DNA of 64,000 bases from contig JBLHVN010000001.1 of the NCBI GenBank assembly GCA_047630275.1, forward strand, positions 1,860,001 through 1,924,000, given 5' to 3'. The notes below the pieces were generated by a model. The model was given only the letters and a program-made list of their open reading frames with translations, was not told the origin of the DNA and searched no databases. Position numbers and translations under genes: made by a program. Positions 34,489 through 43,980 of this stretch are shown here, one piece after another (position 1 is the stretch's first letter; each line of letters opens with the position of its first letter). This DNA comes from GCA-2720865 sp047630275 (GTDB lineage Bacteria; Bdellovibrionota; Bacteriovoracia; Bacteriovoracales; Bacteriovoracaceae).

Positions 34489-37400
34489 ATAGGTGTCCTC
34501 CAAGATTCTTTAAGAGAATCTGTGCTTTTATTTATTAACACTCTGTTTTGAAAATCTATTCTAAGCATTGATTCACTTGTTACTTCTCCTAACAAAAGTG
34601 CCTCATCAAAAAGTGTTTCAAAACGATCTTTATCTTTGGGATCAACTGAAACGACAAACCTTCCTGGAGCTTCGTTAAAGAGCGCTTCAAGAGGATCAGA
34701 GTCCTTAGGAAGAGTAATATTCATACCAAGCTCTCCTCCAAAACAAGATTCACTAAGAGTTACGGCCATGCCGCCTTCGGAGATATCATGCAAGGATGAA
34801 AAAACTTTATCTTTATGCCCTTTATGAATCTTCTTATAAAGTTGAAAATTCTTTTCTAAATCAATACCAGGAAGAGTTGTCTCCTGTATCTGGGTTATCT
34901 CTAAGAATTCTGACCCTAGTAAACCTTTACCTATTCCCCCTAAAAGATAGAGCATATCTCCTTCTTTTTTTAGAGAGGTCTGTTTAGAAGAGTTGATATT
35001 TAATTTTCCAATAGCGCTTATAAGAAGAGTCGGAAGAACACTAACCTTAATGTCCTCTCCGTATCCATTTTTACCTCGAAAATCATTCTTCATAGAATCT
35101 TTTCCGCTAACGAGTGGAGAGCCGTAGGCTTCACAAATATCAGAGAGACCTTTACAGGCCCTAACCAGCTGAGCCAATTTATGATCACCATCAGTATTCT
35201 TTTCTTTATGATAGATAGGATCAGGCCAACAAAAATTATCTAAAAGACAAACCTGCTCTGGGTCGGCTCCACTTGAAACAATGTTCCTAAAGGCCTCGTC
35301 CACTGCAAACTGTGCCATGAGATAAGTATCATAAAGGCTAATTCTTGGAGCAATCCCGCAACCAATGGCAACAGCATTATCCATCTCACCCCCGTGAGGT
35401 CCAAGCCAGATCACTCCACTGTCGTTTGGGCCATTTCCGTTTTCTCCACCAAAGGGCTTAATATGAGTGGCCCCTCCTACTTCGTGGTCAAAGCGCCTAA
35501 CGTATTCTTCTTTTGAAGCAATACTAGGTCTCTTTAAAACAGCTTCAAGGTGCTCTTCCATTTGGCTCTGATTGATAACTCCATTATATGGTACAGGAAG
35601 ATCAACCTTGGCCCAGTTTTCTCTATTATAGAGCTCTCCATCCCATGAACTCTTTAAGTTCATCTGGGGAAGCCCATTGTGCAAGAAATCTAAATCAATC
35701 TTGGCACAGAGTTCATTTCCATAAAAAATATCTAAGCTTCCACTATCGGTAAACTCACCAATATCCGTGGCCTCCACTGAATACTCTAAAGCTAACTTTT
35801 CAAATTCGCGGGCACTAGAGGATTCAACACTAAAGGTCATCCTCTCCTGGCTCTCTGATATGAAAAGCTCATAAGGCTTTAGGCCAGGATATTTAGTAGG
35901 TGCCTTTTCTAAATTAACAATAGCTCCTCCAGGAAGTTCGGCCATTTCGCCCACACTACTGCTTAGGCCACCAGCTCCGTTATCTGTAACAGATGTAAAA
36001 AGACAACGATCACGGGCCTCCATCATAAAATCTAAGACTCGTTTTTGAGTAATGGGATCTCCAATTTGCACTGCTGTTGCTGGAGAATTTTCATCTAACT
36101 CCAAAGAACTAAAAGTAGCTCCGTGAATTCCATCGGCACCGATAGCGCCGCCTACCATATAGATACGATCCCCAGGTTTTTGTCCTTTTCCTTCTGTTGT
36201 TCTTCCATCTTTTAATCTTTGAGGCATAACCCCAACGGTTCCACAAAACACAAGGGGTTTGCCTGCATAATTATTATCAAAGAAAAAAGCTCCATTAACT
36301 GTAGGAACACCGCTTTTGTTGCCACCGTCCTCTACGCCTTTATGAACTCCTTCGATGGTTCTTCTCGGGGGCTTAGGGCCAACAGGAAGAGATTTTCCAT
36401 GGTCGTGATCCCCAAGATTAGAAGGCGCGAAACAAAAGACGTCAGTATTAGCAATTGGCCTTGCCCCTAAACCGCATCCTAAGATATCTCTGTTTACCCC
36501 TAATATCCCCGTTAAAGCCCCGCCATAGGGGTCTAAGGCACTAGGGGAATTATGAGTTTCTGCTTTAAAACAAAGGTCAACATTCTTATCAAAACGAACA
36601 ATACCAGCGTTGTCAGAAAAGACAGAGATAAGCCAATCAAGACCCCTATCCTTTTTAATCTTTTCTGTTGTGTCTTTGATGCATTCTTTAAATAAGCTAT
36701 CAACCTTAAAGCTTCCAAGCTTTGGTCCATACTTTGGCTCTACGTTTTCTTTATATTCAATCTGGGCAGCAAAAATCTTATGCTTACAATGTTCAGACCA
36801 AGTTTGCGCCAAGACCTCAAGCTCAACATCAGTCGGACAGCTAGGAAGCCCCGCTTCAATTCTATCCTTAGCAACTTCTTCTTTTTTATAAAAGTTTTTG
36901 ATCTCATGGAGCTCATCAGTAGTTAGGGCCAAGCACCTTTCAATAGAAAGGGCCGCTAGGTCTTTATCACTAAGCTCTAGGTTTACGGCCTGAACTTCTC
37001 CTGCCCCTTCTATCTTAACCGATGGAAGAGTCGTCTCTAAAAAACGGTCTTTCTCAAGATACTCATTAACAGTCATGACCTTAATCGAATTAAGAAGAGG
37101 ATTCGCTAAGACTTCCCTACTTACCTTCTCTGCTTCTTTTCTATCTAGCTTCCCGAATAACCAATAAATCTTACCCGTAGAGACTTTTGCTTTAATATCA
37201 AATAATTCAAAAGCATCAACAACGGATTTAGAAAGGTTATCAGTCACGCCTGGCTTGAAGCCGACTTCGACAGCAAAGCTAGCTTGAGCATTGATCCAAT
37301 TTTCATTTTCAAAGATATCTAAGACAGGATCACTTAAGACTTCTTTAGAGATAGAGCTTTCTATCAATTCTTGTGATTCTAAGAGGTAGAACTTAGATTC

Positions 37401-37508
37401 TTCTATGCGGTCTAATTGGAATTTTAAAACATCCCTTACTTCTGAAGTCCAATTCAGAAGATGGTGACCTTGAAACTTATTAGTAACTTCGATTCTAGAG
37501 TTATTCAT
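34482..37508 (-). CDS. purL: FGAM synthase, large-type synthetase subunit without the glutaminase domain
   Basis: The protein has 1008 residues. It converts FGAR and ammonia to FGAM with ATP. Residues about 1-170 look like the PurS-like N-terminal domain of the large enzyme, followed by a helical linker with TWSEHCKHKIFAA near 235. The ATP/substrate core then follows (ETHNSPSALDPYGGALTG) with a second pseudo-symmetric half (DISEGGMAVTLSES). Small PurL enzymes are about 740 residues and need a separate PurS, which is absent here. The long form normally continues into a glutaminase domain, here encoded separately as purQ. It overlaps purN by eight bases and purQ by seven. Confidence 0.95.
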   Translation of the reverse strand: MNNSRIEVTNKFQGHHLLNWTSEVRDVLKFQLDRIEESKFYLLESQELIESSISKEVLSDPVLDIFENENWINAQASFAVEVGFKPGVTDNLSKSVVDAFELFDIKAKVSTGKIYWLFGKLDRKEAEKVSREVLANPLLNSIKVMTVNEYLEKDRFLETTLPSVKIEGAGEVQAVNLELSDKDLAALSIERCLALTTDELHEIKNFYKKEEVAKDRIEAGLPSCPTDVELEVLAQTWSEHCKHKIFAAQIEYKENVEPKYGPKLGSFKVDSLFKECIKDTTEKIKKDRGLDWLISVFSDNAGIVRFDKNVDLCFKAETHNSPSALDPYGGALTGILGVNRDILGCGLGARPIANTDVFCFAPSNLGDHDHGKSLPVGPKPPRRTIEGVHKGVEDGGNKSGVPTVNGAFFFDNNYAGKPLVFCGTVGVMPQRLKDGRTTEGKGQKPGDRIYMVGGAIGADGIHGATFSSLELDENSPATAVQIGDPITQKRVLDFMMEARDRCLFTSVTDNGAGGLSSSVGEMAELPGGAIVNLEKAPTKYPGLKPYELFISESQERMTFSVESSSAREFEKLALEYSVEATDIGEFTDSGSLDIFYGNELCAKIDLDFLHNGLPQMNLKSSWDGELYNRENWAKVDLPVPYNGVINQSQMEEHLEAVLKRPSIASKEEYVRRFDHEVGGATHIKPFGGENGNGPNDSGVIWLGPHGGEMDNAVAIGCGIAPRISLYDTYLMAQFAVDEAFRNIVSSGADPEQVCLLDNFCWPDPIYHKEKNTDGDHKLAQLVRACKGLSDICEAYGSPLVSGKDSMKNDFRGKNGYGEDIKVSVLPTLLISAIGKLNINSSKQTSLKKEGDMLYLLGGIGKGLLGSEFLEITQIQETTLPGIDLEKNFQLYKKIHKGHKDKVFSSLHDISEGGMAVTLSESCFGGELGMNITLPKDSDPLEALFNEAPGRFVVSVDPKDKDRFETLFDEALLLGEVTSESMLRIDFQNRVLINKSTDSLKESWRTPIC

Positions 37509-38127
37509 AGGGACTATCCTGGAAAAGTTTTTCCACTGCTTTTTTATAGAGTTTGTATTCGAGGTTCATTCCGCGTTTCTTAAAACTTGTAAAATCATCA
37601 GTTTCTGATCGGATAAACCTTTCCTGGGCAATAATACTTCCCGTATCAATCCCCTCATCCACATGATGAACAGTTACTCCGCTTTCTAAAACCCCTGCTT
37701 TCCAAGCCTGCTCATAGGCATCAATTCCTGGGAACTGAGGTAAAAGTGCAGGATGAATATTTACAATCTTACTTTTTTCTTTATCAATGAGTGAGAATTG
37801 CTTTATAAATTTAGAGCTTAAGATCCTCATATAACCTGCTAAGAAAACCCATTCCACCTTTCTCTCATTTAAGATGGCCATGACCTTTAATTCTTGCCGT
37901 GCTTTAACTTTTGAAAAAGGTTCAGACTCATCTTCTTTAATAAAAGGAACAACAAAGCAGTCCACTTCAAATTTTTCACAACGAGAAATGACTCCCGCCC
38001 CCGGCTGGTCTGTAATCACACATTCAACTGTAAAGAGTCCGCTTTCAGCTGCGTAAGAGAGTAGGTTCTCAGCATTACTACCAGAGCCCGAGGCCATGAT
38101 AGCGACTTTAAAATTAGATACTGGCAA
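37501..38127 (-). CDS. purN: Phosphoribosylglycinamide formyltransferase
   Basis: The protein has about 208 residues. It transfers the formyl group from 10-formyl-tetrahydrofolate to GAR. The fold motifs are visible: MASGSGSNAENLL near the start, IVNIHPALLPQFPG with the catalytic Asn and His, and HHVDEGIDTGSII with the catalytic Asp. The frame is open further upstream to 38214, overlapping purD by 101 bases, but those codons only shadow purD. I chose the TTG at 38127, which overlaps the purD stop and puts the first beta strand a few residues in. The start is uncertain and its ribosome site is weak. Confidence 0.88.
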   Translation of the reverse strand: MPVSNFKVAIMASGSGSNAENLLSYAAESGLFTVECVITDQPGAGVISRCEKFEVDCFVVPFIKEDESEPFSKVKARQELKVMAILNERKVEWVFLAGYMRILSSKFIKQFSLIDKEKSKIVNIHPALLPQFPGIDAYEQAWKAGVLESGVTVHHVDEGIDTGSIIAQERFIRSETDDFTSFKKRGMNLEYKLYKKAVEKLFQDSPYE

Positions 38128-39403
38128 TATCTTTTCGATAATGCATCCCCTTAAAGTTAAAAGCCTCAATATTCTTATAGGCCAGGGCCCGTGCTTCTTC
38201 AGTGGTTTTTCCAACGGCAGAGAGACCTAAGACTCTCCCCCCCGTGTTTACAAGAGTTGAATCCTCACCAGAGTTTACACCGGCGAAGAATAAGAAGAGA
38301 TCTTCATCTTGATCATGATATTTTGTGGGGTATTCTATTTTATTGTTCAATTCTAAAGGAGTGCCATCAGTTGAAGGATAGCCCCCACTTGTTAAAACGA
38401 TATGAACACAACTCTTGTTAGTGGGGGTTAGGTCGGTATTCGAAGTAAGCTTTGAATGGGCGGCATCAAAGAGGGCCTTATCAAAACGCTCATCAAGAAG
38501 TGGCATCAAGATCTGGGTTTCAGGATCTCCCATTCTAACATTATATTCAATAACGTTAACATCATCTCCTTCAATCATAAGACCCACGAACAAAAAACCA
38601 GAGAACTCTCTGCCCTCGTTTTTCATTCCCTTTAAGGTCTTTGAGATAATTTTATCAATTTCATCTTTTATTGATTGATTTGGCCAATCAGTCGGCAAGT
38701 AACCACCCATTCCGCCAGTATTAGGGCCTAAGTCATTTTCAAAAACTCTCTTATAATCACAAGCATAACCTAAGGTTGCATAGTGCTCACCATCACAAAG
38801 AGCAAAGGCAGAAAGCTCTTTACCATCTAACCTTTTTTCAAAGAGTAATTTATTTGTCTTAACCTGACATTCACTTGATTCTAAAAAATCAACAACTGTT
38901 TTCTTTGCAACGCCTAAGTCTTTAGTAACGACAACGCCCTTACCACCAGCTAGCGCATCTGCCTTTACAACGATTCCATTTTTAAAGTCGATAGAATCCA
39001 AGTAGTCGATTCCATCTGTTACCTTATCAACTATTTTAAATTCTGCCGTCGGAATATCATTTCGGCTCATAAATTCTTTTGCGAATACCTTTGATGACTC
39101 TAGCTCTGCCGCTTTAGCACTAGGGCCTACTACGGCAATCTTTTCTTCACGAAGCCAATCTGAAACCCCATCAGCAAGCGGGGCCTCAGGCCCAATAATG
39201 ACATAGCAGGGGTTTTCTTTTTTAACTAGGCTTAAAAATTCTTCTTTTTTATCCCAAGAACCTTTAAGCCTAGTCACCTTAGGAGTCATAGTCATTCCGG
39301 AGTTCCCAGGCATAACTATAACTTCACTAATCTTAGCGTTCTTAGAAAGTTTCCATGCCAATGCATGTTCTCTTCCACCTGAACCTAAGATTAAAACTTT
39401 CAT
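38114..39403 (-). CDS. purD: Phosphoribosylamine-glycine ligase (GAR synthetase)
   Basis: The 429-residue length is typical. An ATP-grasp ligase, it joins glycine to phosphoribosylamine with ATP. GSGGREHALAWKL at the N-terminus, PGNSGM, the GGKGVVV nucleotide loop and FSGFLFVGLM in the C-terminal part are characteristic. It is two bases after purC, and the downstream purN start overlaps its last codons. No anomalies were seen. Confidence 0.96.
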   Translation of the reverse strand: MKVLILGSGGREHALAWKLSKNAKISEVIVMPGNSGMTMTPKVTRLKGSWDKKEEFLSLVKKENPCYVIIGPEAPLADGVSDWLREEKIAVVGPSAKAAELESSKVFAKEFMSRNDIPTAEFKIVDKVTDGIDYLDSIDFKNGIVVKADALAGGKGVVVTKDLGVAKKTVVDFLESSECQVKTNKLLFEKRLDGKELSAFALCDGEHYATLGYACDYKRVFENDLGPNTGGMGGYLPTDWPNQSIKDEIDKIISKTLKGMKNEGREFSGFLFVGLMIEGDDVNVIEYNVRMGDPETQILMPLLDERFDKALFDAAHSKLTSNTDLTPTNKSCVHIVLTSGGYPSTDGTPLELNNKIEYPTKYHDQDEDLFLFFAGVNSGEDSTLVNTGGRVLGLSAVGKTTEEARALAYKNIEAFNFKGMHYRKDIASI

Positions 39404-39405
39404 GA

Positions 39406-40533
39406 CTAATGCCCCTCACCGATCATAGAGCTATTAACCTGATCGAGGTTCCAACATTCTGTAAAGATCTTCTTACCTAGGAATTTTTCATTTAAGCTTT
39501 GGGCCAAAGACTTATACATTTGCTCGCAAGAATTCTTCAACTCTGGATCTAATGCCGGCGGAACCGTTTTGAATTCTTTAACACAAAGGTCTTTCCAGTC
39601 TTTTTCTCCACGTTCATCCGCAAGAACTTTAGATTTTTCAACATCTTCATACCATGAAGACTTTCTATAAAACTTTCTTAATGTTTCTTTTGATAATTGA
39701 TTTCCTTTGTACATAAGTCTTAATTCATCAGGGCCAATAGAATCAACCAAAGTAAATCCACGCTCGCCTCTTGAGTTTTTCTTACTAAAAGCAAATTCAA
39801 ACTTTCCATCCCAAAGCTCTACATCAATCTCGCTAAAGATATCTTTAATCCTAAGAGCAACAAGGGCCACAAAGTCTTTTAAATTCTCAAATTCTTCATC
39901 ACTAAGTCCTGCAATATCTTTTGCCCCTTCATATGAAGTAAAACGATCACTTGGCTCTAACTTAGTGGAAAATTCTATAACCGGAACCGTGAATTTCTCA
40001 CCGATTAAAGGTGTTTGAGAGAGGCCTAGTTCTTTAACATAATCTGGATTAGTGGTTCTTTTAAGAAGGCTTGATCCTCTAGGAACACCAAATCTAAAGA
40101 TGACTTCTAAGGGAACTAAACACTCTTCAGGCTTTTCTCTATAAGCGCTGTAGTCCCATTCTCCGTTACCTTTATATTCGGGTTTAATGACATTTACTGG
40201 TTTAATTTTATATTGGTTCTTATCAGTCCCAAGACCGATACCATGATGCCTCATTCCGTAACATCTAAATTTCTCTAAAAGTGGCTTACGAGCAAATGTT
40301 TTGAGATGATCACTTATATCCCAATCGATCCAAGACTTCTTATCCCCTAAGTATTCAAAGAAGAAGTTTGCCATTGAAGCTAAGGCAACGCCTTTTCCGT
40401 CTAATGTATCGGGCATGGCACCCCAATCAAAGACACTAAAGCGGTCAGAGAACTCAAAGATAAAATCCCCAGACTGAGGAACTTTTAATACATTTTTAAC
40501 AGAGCCTTCAAAAAGTAATTGAGTTTTTTCCAT
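39406..40533 (-). CDS. purC: SAICAR synthase, long form
   Basis: The protein has 375 residues. It joins aspartate to CAIR with ATP. The N-terminal GSVKNVLKV, FSDRFSVFDWGAMPD and later WDGKFEFAF segments fit the PurC fold. At 375 residues it is much longer than the usual bacterial 240; the extra part is mainly C-terminal (after about residue 290) with insertions in the middle, resembling longer PurC forms known in some bacteria and yeast. It lies 12 bases after purE and two before purD. Confidence 0.92.
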   Translation of the reverse strand: MEKTQLLFEGSVKNVLKVPQSGDFIFEFSDRFSVFDWGAMPDTLDGKGVALASMANFFFEYLGDKKSWIDWDISDHLKTFARKPLLEKFRCYGMRHHGIGLGTDKNQYKIKPVNVIKPEYKGNGEWDYSAYREKPEECLVPLEVIFRFGVPRGSSLLKRTTNPDYVKELGLSQTPLIGEKFTVPVIEFSTKLEPSDRFTSYEGAKDIAGLSDEEFENLKDFVALVALRIKDIFSEIDVELWDGKFEFAFSKKNSRGERGFTLVDSIGPDELRLMYKGNQLSKETLRKFYRKSSWYEDVEKSKVLADERGEKDWKDLCVKEFKTVPPALDPELKNSCEQMYKSLAQSLNEKFLGKKIFTECWNLDQVNSSMIGEGH

Positions 40534-40545
40534 AATATCCTCTTC

Positions 40546-41274
40546 TTAATTCCACTTCTCTAAGAAAAGAAGTGCATTTCTACTATTATTAACACCAAAC
40601 CATAAGCCGCCTTTCTCTATCCAATTTTGAACAGTCATGGCCGAGTTGGTCTTCTTCCTTACACTGTCATCCATTAGAGGAACATGCAGGGCCGCTTTTT
40701 GCGATCCTATATCTTCACCATCATGAACAAACTGAATACAAAGGGTCTTAGACTCAAGGGCCTCTTTAGAGTTGATCAAGACTTCAACATTCTTTTCAGA
40801 AGCTAAGGTTTTCAAACGGCTGATTTCTTTATTTACATATTCATAATTCAAGAGATTAGGTTCTATAAGAACATTGATCATCTTTCTTTCTTCAATTGAA
40901 AGAGATTGAATCTTCTCAAGAAAATCAAACATTGGCGTATTATCTCCAGGAGGAAGACTTCCTACCGGGATACCATAAGGCATTTGGCTAATTGACATAA
41001 CAGCGTCCATTCCACCAAATTGAGCTTCTACAGCAATGCCAAAGACAGGCTTTTTAGTCATGGCCGCTGCCACTCCAGGAAGATGGGCCGCAAGACCAGC
41101 GCCAGCTACCACAAAGTCAAAGTCATCCATCATCATCTTAGACCTAAGAGCTTCAGGGTCTCTATGAGCGCTAAGAACCTTAAACTCTACTTCATAATTT
41201 TTTTCTAAGTCAGCAACTAATGGATTGTAGACTAACTTATCTGATTCACTTCCAAATAAAACTAAAGCTTTCAT
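40546..41274 (-). CDS. purE: AIR carboxylase/CAIR mutase (PurE) with internal insertion
   Basis: The protein has 242 residues against about 165 in the family. Residues 7-12 (FGSESD), 35-40 (SAHRDP, His37) and 57-67 (AGAGLAAHLPG) match class I PurE; so does SISQMPYGIPV (94-104). The normal C-terminal helix seems to be at 226-241 (FGVNNSRNALLFLEKW). The intervening ~115 residues are absent from ordinary PurE. Class I enzymes rearrange N5-CAIR made by PurK, but no purK is in the cluster; the gene may be elsewhere, or this enzyme may carboxylate AIR directly. It overlaps purF by four bases. Confidence 0.88.
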   Translation of the reverse strand: MKALVLFGSESDKLVYNPLVADLEKNYEVEFKVLSAHRDPEALRSKMMMDDFDFVVAGAGLAAHLPGVAAAMTKKPVFGIAVEAQFGGMDAVMSISQMPYGIPVGSLPPGDNTPMFDFLEKIQSLSIEERKMINVLIEPNLLNYEYVNKEISRLKTLASEKNVEVLINSKEALESKTLCIQFVHDGEDIGSQKAALHVPLMDDSVRKKTNSAMTVQNWIEKGGLWFGVNNSRNALLFLEKWN

Positions 41275-42764
41275 ACAGCACCTTCTTTATTTAATTCACG
41301 TAGACGAGCAAACTCTTCACTCGCTTCAATTGATGTTGGGTATTTCTTATTTACACAGGCCATGCAAAGTTCTGTTCTTCCTATGGCATCTTGAAGATCA
41401 GCTTCATCTAAGAAGATAACTCTATTGGCCCCTATATACTCAGCGATTTCTTCAGGTGTCTTATCATTGGCGATTAGCTCTGATTCTTTTGGAAAATCTA
41501 TGCCATAAAAACAGCCATGACGAAGAGGAGGACAAGTAATGGCCAAAGTAATTTCTTTGGCCCCATATCTTTTTAATAATTGAATGATCTTTTTAGAAGT
41601 GGTTCCTCTGACAATACTATCATCTACTAGAAGAATGTTCTTCCCCTCAATTTCAGAGCGTACTGGGGAGAGCTTTAACTCAACTGCCTTTTCTCTCTTA
41701 TCTTGAGTATTAAGAATAAAGCTTCTTTGTGTATAGCGGTTCTTGATAAGCCCTTCACGATAAGGAAGACCTAAAGATTCAGATAAAGCGATAGCAGAAG
41801 TCCTAGAGGTATCAGGAACCGGGCAAACGATATCTGGATGTATCACGTTGTTTTCAATCAACTTTCGAGCGCGCTTTCCAAGAACCCTACCTAGGTTTAA
41901 CCTAACTCCATAGATTGACTTACCTTCAAAGCTAGATTCAGCTGCAGAGAAATAGACCCATTCAAACATGCATGGAGCTGGCTTCTCTGGCTTCATAAGA
42001 ACTTCGCTAAAGATCTTTCCGTCCTCTCTGATAAAGATAACTTCACCAGGAGCAATGTCTCTTACATAATCAAAACCTAAGAAATTTAAGGCGTTCGTCT
42101 CACTTACTAGGCAATAGCTAACCAAGTTTTTTTCAACATCCCAAACCTTTTGCCCGAGGATTAAAGGTCTAATCCCCTTTGGGTCTCTTAGCCCAAAGAG
42201 ACCAACACCAGAGAGAAGCCCAGCTATAGCATAGGCTCCGATGGCATTGTCTAAAATATTCATGGCACTTGTTTTAATATGAGAGAATTCAATTTCTTTT
42301 TCAAAAGGAAACTGTTCTTGAATACCATGACACCAAAGGTTCAACAAAACTTCTACGTCATTATTAGTCAGTTGGGCGATATTGTATTTTTCGGCGAGCT
42401 CCAAAGCGAGCTGATGATAGTTAACAAGGTTTCCATTATGAACCATGCCCACACCAAAAGGATAACCAGTAACAATTGGTTGCAAGTCTCCTTTTCCATC
42501 AGTGCCAACAGTTGCATACCTTGTATGCCCAATGGCCATGGAGCCTTTTAATTTTTCTAATTTTTCTAGATCAAAGACTTGGCTTACAAGACCTAAGTCT
42601 TTTTCGCCCTTGAAGCGCTTAGATTCATCGTCATAAGAGAGGATCCCAGCGGCGTCTTGACCCCTATGCTGAAGAGTGAGGAGTGCCCTATAGACCTCAT
42701 AGGAAGCTTTACTAAGCTCTAAATCCTCACTTTTAGGGTGAACTAGCCCAACTATTCCACACAT
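41271..42764 (-). CDS. purF: Glutamine PRPP amidotransferase
   Basis: The protein has 497 residues. It makes phosphoribosylamine, the committed step. Cys2 follows Met1 directly (MCGIVG), so there is no long propeptide. The PRPP site is VDDSIVRGTTS. Four cysteines at the positions that bind a [4Fe-4S] cluster in the Bacillus enzyme are present (APCMFEW, RHGCFYG, and both in LCMACVNKKYPT), so it is probably an iron-sulfur, oxygen-sensitive type. It is the first gene of the cluster, with AAAGGA seven bases before the ATG. The 148-base region upstream has an AT-rich palindrome that could be a regulatory site. Confidence 0.97.
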   Translation of the reverse strand: MCGIVGLVHPKSEDLELSKASYEVYRALLTLQHRGQDAAGILSYDDESKRFKGEKDLGLVSQVFDLEKLEKLKGSMAIGHTRYATVGTDGKGDLQPIVTGYPFGVGMVHNGNLVNYHQLALELAEKYNIAQLTNNDVEVLLNLWCHGIQEQFPFEKEIEFSHIKTSAMNILDNAIGAYAIAGLLSGVGLFGLRDPKGIRPLILGQKVWDVEKNLVSYCLVSETNALNFLGFDYVRDIAPGEVIFIREDGKIFSEVLMKPEKPAPCMFEWVYFSAAESSFEGKSIYGVRLNLGRVLGKRARKLIENNVIHPDIVCPVPDTSRTSAIALSESLGLPYREGLIKNRYTQRSFILNTQDKREKAVELKLSPVRSEIEGKNILLVDDSIVRGTTSKKIIQLLKRYGAKEITLAITCPPLRHGCFYGIDFPKESELIANDKTPEEIAEYIGANRVIFLDEADLQDAIGRTELCMACVNKKYPTSIEASEEFARLRELNKEGAV

Positions 42765-42858
42765 AATGATCCTTTGCGCTGTGATGCGATGTAAAATCTG
42801 TCTCAGTTTTAGTGTAGGGAATTTAGGTTTTGTTTGGCCAGTACTTTTTTAAATAAAT

Positions 42859-42875
42859 CTAATAATTACTATTAG
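42859..42875. promoter_or_regulatory. AT-rich palindrome upstream of the purine cluster
   Basis: CTAATA at 42859-42864 and TATTAG at 42870-42875 form a perfect inverted repeat with a 5-base centre, about 100 bases upstream of purF. It could be an operator for purine control. I see neither a PurR-type box nor a purine riboswitch fold. Confidence 0.3.
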
Positions 42876-42912
42876 TTTGAACTTATATAACGAAGTCCTT
42901 TTGGAAGCTTAT

Positions 42913-43827
42913 TTAATAGTTTCCAAAGATGACTTCTAGCTTCAAAAAGTAGCTCATAACTGGAGACCAGTCTTCGGCCTTGGGATAGATAATTGAAGGC
43001 CCTGTTTCTAGGTAAAACCACTTCTTATAGAGGAGTTGGCGATAATTGATAGAAGATTGATAACTCTCGATTAGCCAAAAAGGCTTACTCGTTCCATGGG
43101 CCGAGGCCGAAAAAGAGATGGCTTTTTTTTCGTCAAGGGTCCAAAAAACGATAGGCCCGTGGGTTGAGTTAAACTTATCTTCTGAATCAGTCCAGGTGGC
43201 CGAATTTCTCAATCGAAAGAGAATGTCCCTCCTAATGGGCCTATCAATATCAAAACTAGTGGTCTCACCAAAACCATCTCGGCTGAACCAGAAGAATTCC
43301 TGTGCTCCCCGAAGCTCCCATTTCCCTAAGAATAAAGATTTTCTAATGCTCAGGTTGGTAAAGAACTGAGGAGGGATTTCAAGCTTGATCCCTGTATTGA
43401 CATTCATGCTCCAGGTTCGTGGCACTCTTTTTTTAACTAGCTTCTGATTCGGTAGATCTTTTTGAACATCATGTTTTTGCCCTTCTTTTTTCTCTTCAGG
43501 CTCATGGGGGTCCGTACTAAAAGAGACCTTTAGGAGGCTTTCTAAGTGGGGCAACTTAAGTTTGTATTTTACAATCCCACCATGATCTAACTTTTGAGAT
43601 TCTGTTTTTGAAGTTATATAGGCGAGCTTGATCTGAGTGCCGTTTGCACTATCTTCAGAGCGCTTTGATCCAAAGAATTTATCAATACGGTAACTAAAAC
43701 TTGATACGGTCTTAGAAACACGTTCGTGAACAATATCCACTGTACTTGGACCAGAGTCTTCCTCCACAGGCACCGCAGCATTAACGGATAAGAATCCAAA
43801 AAATATAAAAGAAATCACGATTTTCAC
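42913..43827 (-). CDS. Predicted outer-membrane beta-barrel protein
   Basis: The protein has 304 residues. A signal peptide ends NAA near 18. After an N-terminal charged part, which includes a Lys/Glu-rich segment near 105-135, the rest alternates hydrophobic and polar residues with many aromatics in strands of about ten. It ends with an aromatic residue (GNY), as outer-membrane barrels do. It has no family name that I recognise. The gene is alone on the minus strand between purF and apaG. Confidence 0.65.
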   Translation of the reverse strand: MKIVISFIFFGFLSVNAAVPVEEDSGPSTVDIVHERVSKTVSSFSYRIDKFFGSKRSEDSANGTQIKLAYITSKTESQKLDHGGIVKYKLKLPHLESLLKVSFSTDPHEPEEKKEGQKHDVQKDLPNQKLVKKRVPRTWSMNVNTGIKLEIPPQFFTNLSIRKSLFLGKWELRGAQEFFWFSRDGFGETTSFDIDRPIRRDILFRLRNSATWTDSEDKFNSTHGPIVFWTLDEKKAISFSASAHGTSKPFWLIESYQSSINYRQLLYKKWFYLETGPSIIYPKAEDWSPVMSYFLKLEVIFGNY

Positions 43828-43924
43828 TTAACAAGATTTTAGGAGTTTAGAGCTATCAATGAAAATGCTTTGTGTCATTATCGTCTCTAAGTATTTGAAA
43901 ACGAAATAGCAAGGTTAAGTTTCC

Positions 43925-43953
43925 TTGACGTAGTAGCGGTCAAAGTCTTTAAT
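43925..43953 (+). promoter_or_regulatory. Strong sigma70-type promoter of apaG
   Basis: TTGACG (43925-43930), a 17-base spacer and TTTAAT (43948-43953) match the consensus at five of six positions in each box. TTGAC and GTCAA (43925-43929 and 43939-43943) also form an inverted repeat. Confidence 0.6.
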
Positions 43954-43980
43954 GGGGCCTCAAATGTAAGGGGATACGTT

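Noticed and set aside
38128..38214. Upstream extension of purN by 29 codons
   Set aside because: These codons lie inside purD, have no purN-like sequence, and would make PurN longer than the family.
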